Assembly: GCA_937975655.1 (NCBI GenBank)
Contig: CALJTZ010000589.1
Location: 1-8,524 of the forward strand
Source: an uncultured Synechococcus sp.
GTDB lineage: Bacteria; Cyanobacteriota; Cyanobacteriia; PCC-6307; Cyanobiaceae
DNA length: 8,524 bases
Direction of reading: 5' to 3'
In this document: in pieces, positions 7,134 to 8,524 of the stretch
How the letters are laid out: every line of letters starts with the position of its first letter
Position numbering within the stretch: position 1 is the first letter of the stretch
Notes under the pieces: generated by a model
What the model saw: only the letters and a program-made list of their open reading frames with translations
Databases searched by the model: none
Told to the model about the DNA's origin: nothing
Program-made: the position numbers and the translations under genes

Positions 7134-7640
7134 TTAACCCCTATCATACTCCATTAGGATGAAATCGGCGTTTGTTTGACGAGTGACAAATCCATTCTTT
7201 TCATACCAGAGATGTGCTTTGTTGTTTGCCAATACTTTTAGAGTTATAGGCGCCTGTGGTTTGCATTGACAGAAGCTGATCAATTGCTGAAGTGCGACGG
7301 ACATAAATCCCCTGCCTCGAGTGGCACTAGATCCATTAATGACGTTGTAAATATCCCACCCTTCTGCTTCTGAGTACCTGCATCCCAAGCAGCCAAATCT
7401 AATTTTCTGATTGATTAAAGCAATAAACATGTACTCATCACCTCTTAGCAGGTATCTGGAAAACCATCTTTTCTGCTGAGATGCAGATATCTTGGCCTTA
7501 TGGAAGAAGCTCTGTGTGTTTTCATTCTTCCACATACGCAGCAAATCAAGGTCAGCATACGTAGCAAGACAAATAGATACCTCTCGAACTTCTTTTAAAG
7601 TTAGAGAGTGAAAAGATGAGGCATAGAAGTTAGCCAACAT
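7134..7640 (-). CDS. GNAT-family N-acetyltransferase
   Basis: A 168-residue protein with the GNAT fold, expected to transfer an acyl group from acyl-CoA to an amine. The first strand and helix are VSICLATYADLDLLRMWKNE at 21-40. SASQQKRWFSRYL at 52-64 resembles the helix that follows in sugar-specific GNATs such as PseH. The acetyl-CoA pyrophosphate loop R-x-x-G-x-G/A appears as TRGRGFMSVAL at 107-117, and LKVLANNKAHLWYEKNGF at 134-151 is the typical C-terminal half. The first 17 residues are not typical of the family, but no ATG, GTG or TTG lies between residue 2 and the conserved core. The gene starts 7 bases after the asparagine-synthetase-like gene stops and ends 15 bases before the aminotransferase gene. 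A nucleotide-linked amino sugar made by that neighbour is the likely substrate, by inference. A protein or small-molecule substrate remains possible. Confidence 0.82.
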   Translation of the reverse strand: MLANFYASSFHSLTLKEVREVSICLATYADLDLLRMWKNENTQSFFHKAKISASQQKRWFSRYLLRGDEYMFIALINQKIRFGCLGCRYSEAEGWDIYNVINGSSATRGRGFMSVALQQLISFCQCKPQAPITLKVLANNKAHLWYEKNGFVTRQTNADFILMEYDRG

Positions 7641-7647
7641 AGTGAGA

Positions 7648-8524
7648 CTAAGGTTTTAGCCCCCTGTTAGCTGAGAAGCCCAACTTCCCGGATGCTACAG
7701 GAATATTGAGATCAGAGACCCATTTCCCAATCGGCCCCTTATAGGTCGAGTTCTTTAAACCGGAAGGTAATGCCAAGTAGCACATAAATAGATCACGATC
7801 TAGGAAGGGATACCTTGATTCCATACCAAGCGACCCTGCTACGTGCTCATCTTTCATTAGATAGGAACGTTGAGTTCCTCCAAATAGGTTCTTCCAGGGC
7901 AAGATTGTATGAATATCATCAGGATACTTGCCAGCGAATGAACTTACATTAGCCAGTGGGTTCCCTTTAAAACCATAGTCAGAATAGATCTCATCAGCTC
8001 CTTGCCCTGAATACGAGACCTTACATCCGGCTTCTTTACCTTTTTTGAGTACATTATAAAGTCCGACAGTGCCAGGATCCTGATGAAGGCTCTTGATGTC
8101 CAGAAGTGGTTGGTGCTTAGTATATGAGTAGTCTTCTACGCATGAGGATATCCATTCCAAAGAAGAAATGTATTCTTGCTGACTCAATGAAACGAAGGCA
8201 ATTCCTAGCTGTTCTTGTCTTCTGAGCATGACTTCGTTATCCTCACAGCTGGGCACACTTATGCAGACCGGATCTAGACCAAGTTGCAGTGAGCGGTAGG
8301 CAATTAATCCACTATCGAAGCCAGAAGAAATAGGAATAAGTAATCTACTCTTCTGCGGCTTTCTCTTCAGAATAGCCGAATCAAAAGCCTCTGCCCACTG
8401 ATTAAATGTGGTTTCGCTTGAGATTGCTCTGAAATCGTACAGCTGCTCGTTCTGTATGATGCTATTTGATGATAAGTCGATGCTTATTAGGCGATTTCCG
8501 GGAACCTCGCATACATACGGATTA
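7648..8524 (-). CDS. Asparagine-synthetase-like amidotransferase, synthetase domain (5' end outside window)
   Basis: The frame is open from the window edge to the TAG at 7650-7648, giving 291 residues. A GTG at 8256 is in frame but lies inside the domain and cannot be the true start. The product is the C-terminal ATP-dependent domain of the AsnB family, which adenylates a carboxylate and amidates it with ammonia released from glutamine. Visible are the linker EVPGNRLISIDL near the edge, the ATP pyrophosphate loop ISSGFDSGLIA (about 8331-8299; consensus SGGxDS), SGQGADEIYSDYG (8010 downward), ESRYPFLDRDLF, and the end motif LKNSTYKGPIGKW with KLGF near the C-terminus. The expected N-terminal glutaminase domain lies beyond 8524. 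The loop has SSG instead of SGG and a glycine after the second serine. Tight linkage to GNAT and aminotransferase genes points to sugar amidation, as proposed for WbpS-type O-antigen proteins, rather than free asparagine synthesis. That role is inference. Confidence 0.85.
   Translation of the reverse strand, partial: NPYVCEVPGNRLISIDLSSNSIIQNEQLYDFRAISSETTFNQWAEAFDSAILKRKPQKSRLLIPISSGFDSGLIAYRSLQLGLDPVCISVPSCEDNEVMLRRQEQLGIAFVSLSQQEYISSLEWISSCVEDYSYTKHQPLLDIKSLHQDPGTVGLYNVLKKGKEAGCKVSYSGQGADEIYSDYGFKGNPLANVSSFAGKYPDDIHTILPWKNLFGGTQRSYLMKDEHVAGSLGMESRYPFLDRDLFMCYLALPSGLKNSTYKGPIGKWVSDLNIPVASGKLGFSANRGLKP

Noticed and set aside
7648..8256. Treating the AsnB-like gene as a complete 202-residue protein starting at the GTG at 8256
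   Set aside because: The frame continues upstream without a stop to the window edge and includes the ATP-binding loop and domain linker, so the gene is a partial of a longer protein and not a short one.

Overview
The window comes from a bacterial chromosome, most likely a high-GC cyanobacterium of the Synechococcus/Cyanobium type. That placement is inferred from the style of the RecN and UvrA proteins, the strong G/C bias at third codon positions, and weak or absent Shine-Dalgarno sequences. It is not proven from this window alone.

The window has two halves of different character. The left half (1-5067) is GC-rich: one line of 60 bases at 4681-4740 has 47 G/C by hand count. It holds the 5' end of an unidentified minus-strand gene (130 back past base 1) and, divergent from it, recN (232-1920) followed by uvrA (2065-5067). 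RecN is an SMC-like ATPase of double-strand-break repair. UvrA is the damage-recognition ATPase of nucleotide excision repair. They form a co-directional DNA-repair pair separated by 144 bases.

The right half (5068-8524) is clearly AT-richer (24 of 60 G/C at 5281-5340) and looks like an accessory surface-polysaccharide segment. A family-2 glycosyltransferase (5152-6006, +) runs convergently into a tight minus-strand operon. In order of transcription the operon is: an asparagine-synthetase-like ATP-dependent amidotransferase (from beyond 8524 to 7648, 5' part outside the window), a GNAT N-acetyltransferase (7640-7134) and a DegT/DnrJ/EryC1/StrS PLP aminotransferase (7118-6012). The operon genes are 7 and 15 bases apart.

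Together the right-hand genes suggest synthesis and transfer of a modified amino sugar: amination of a keto-sugar by the aminotransferase, N-acylation by the GNAT, amidation (perhaps of a uronic acid) by the AsnB-like enzyme, and addition to a glycan by the glycosyltransferase. The family assignments are well supported, but the exact substrates cannot be read from the sequence. No RNA genes, CRISPR arrays, insertion sequences or tRNA-type attachment sites were found. There is no gene-free stretch longer than 300 bases.
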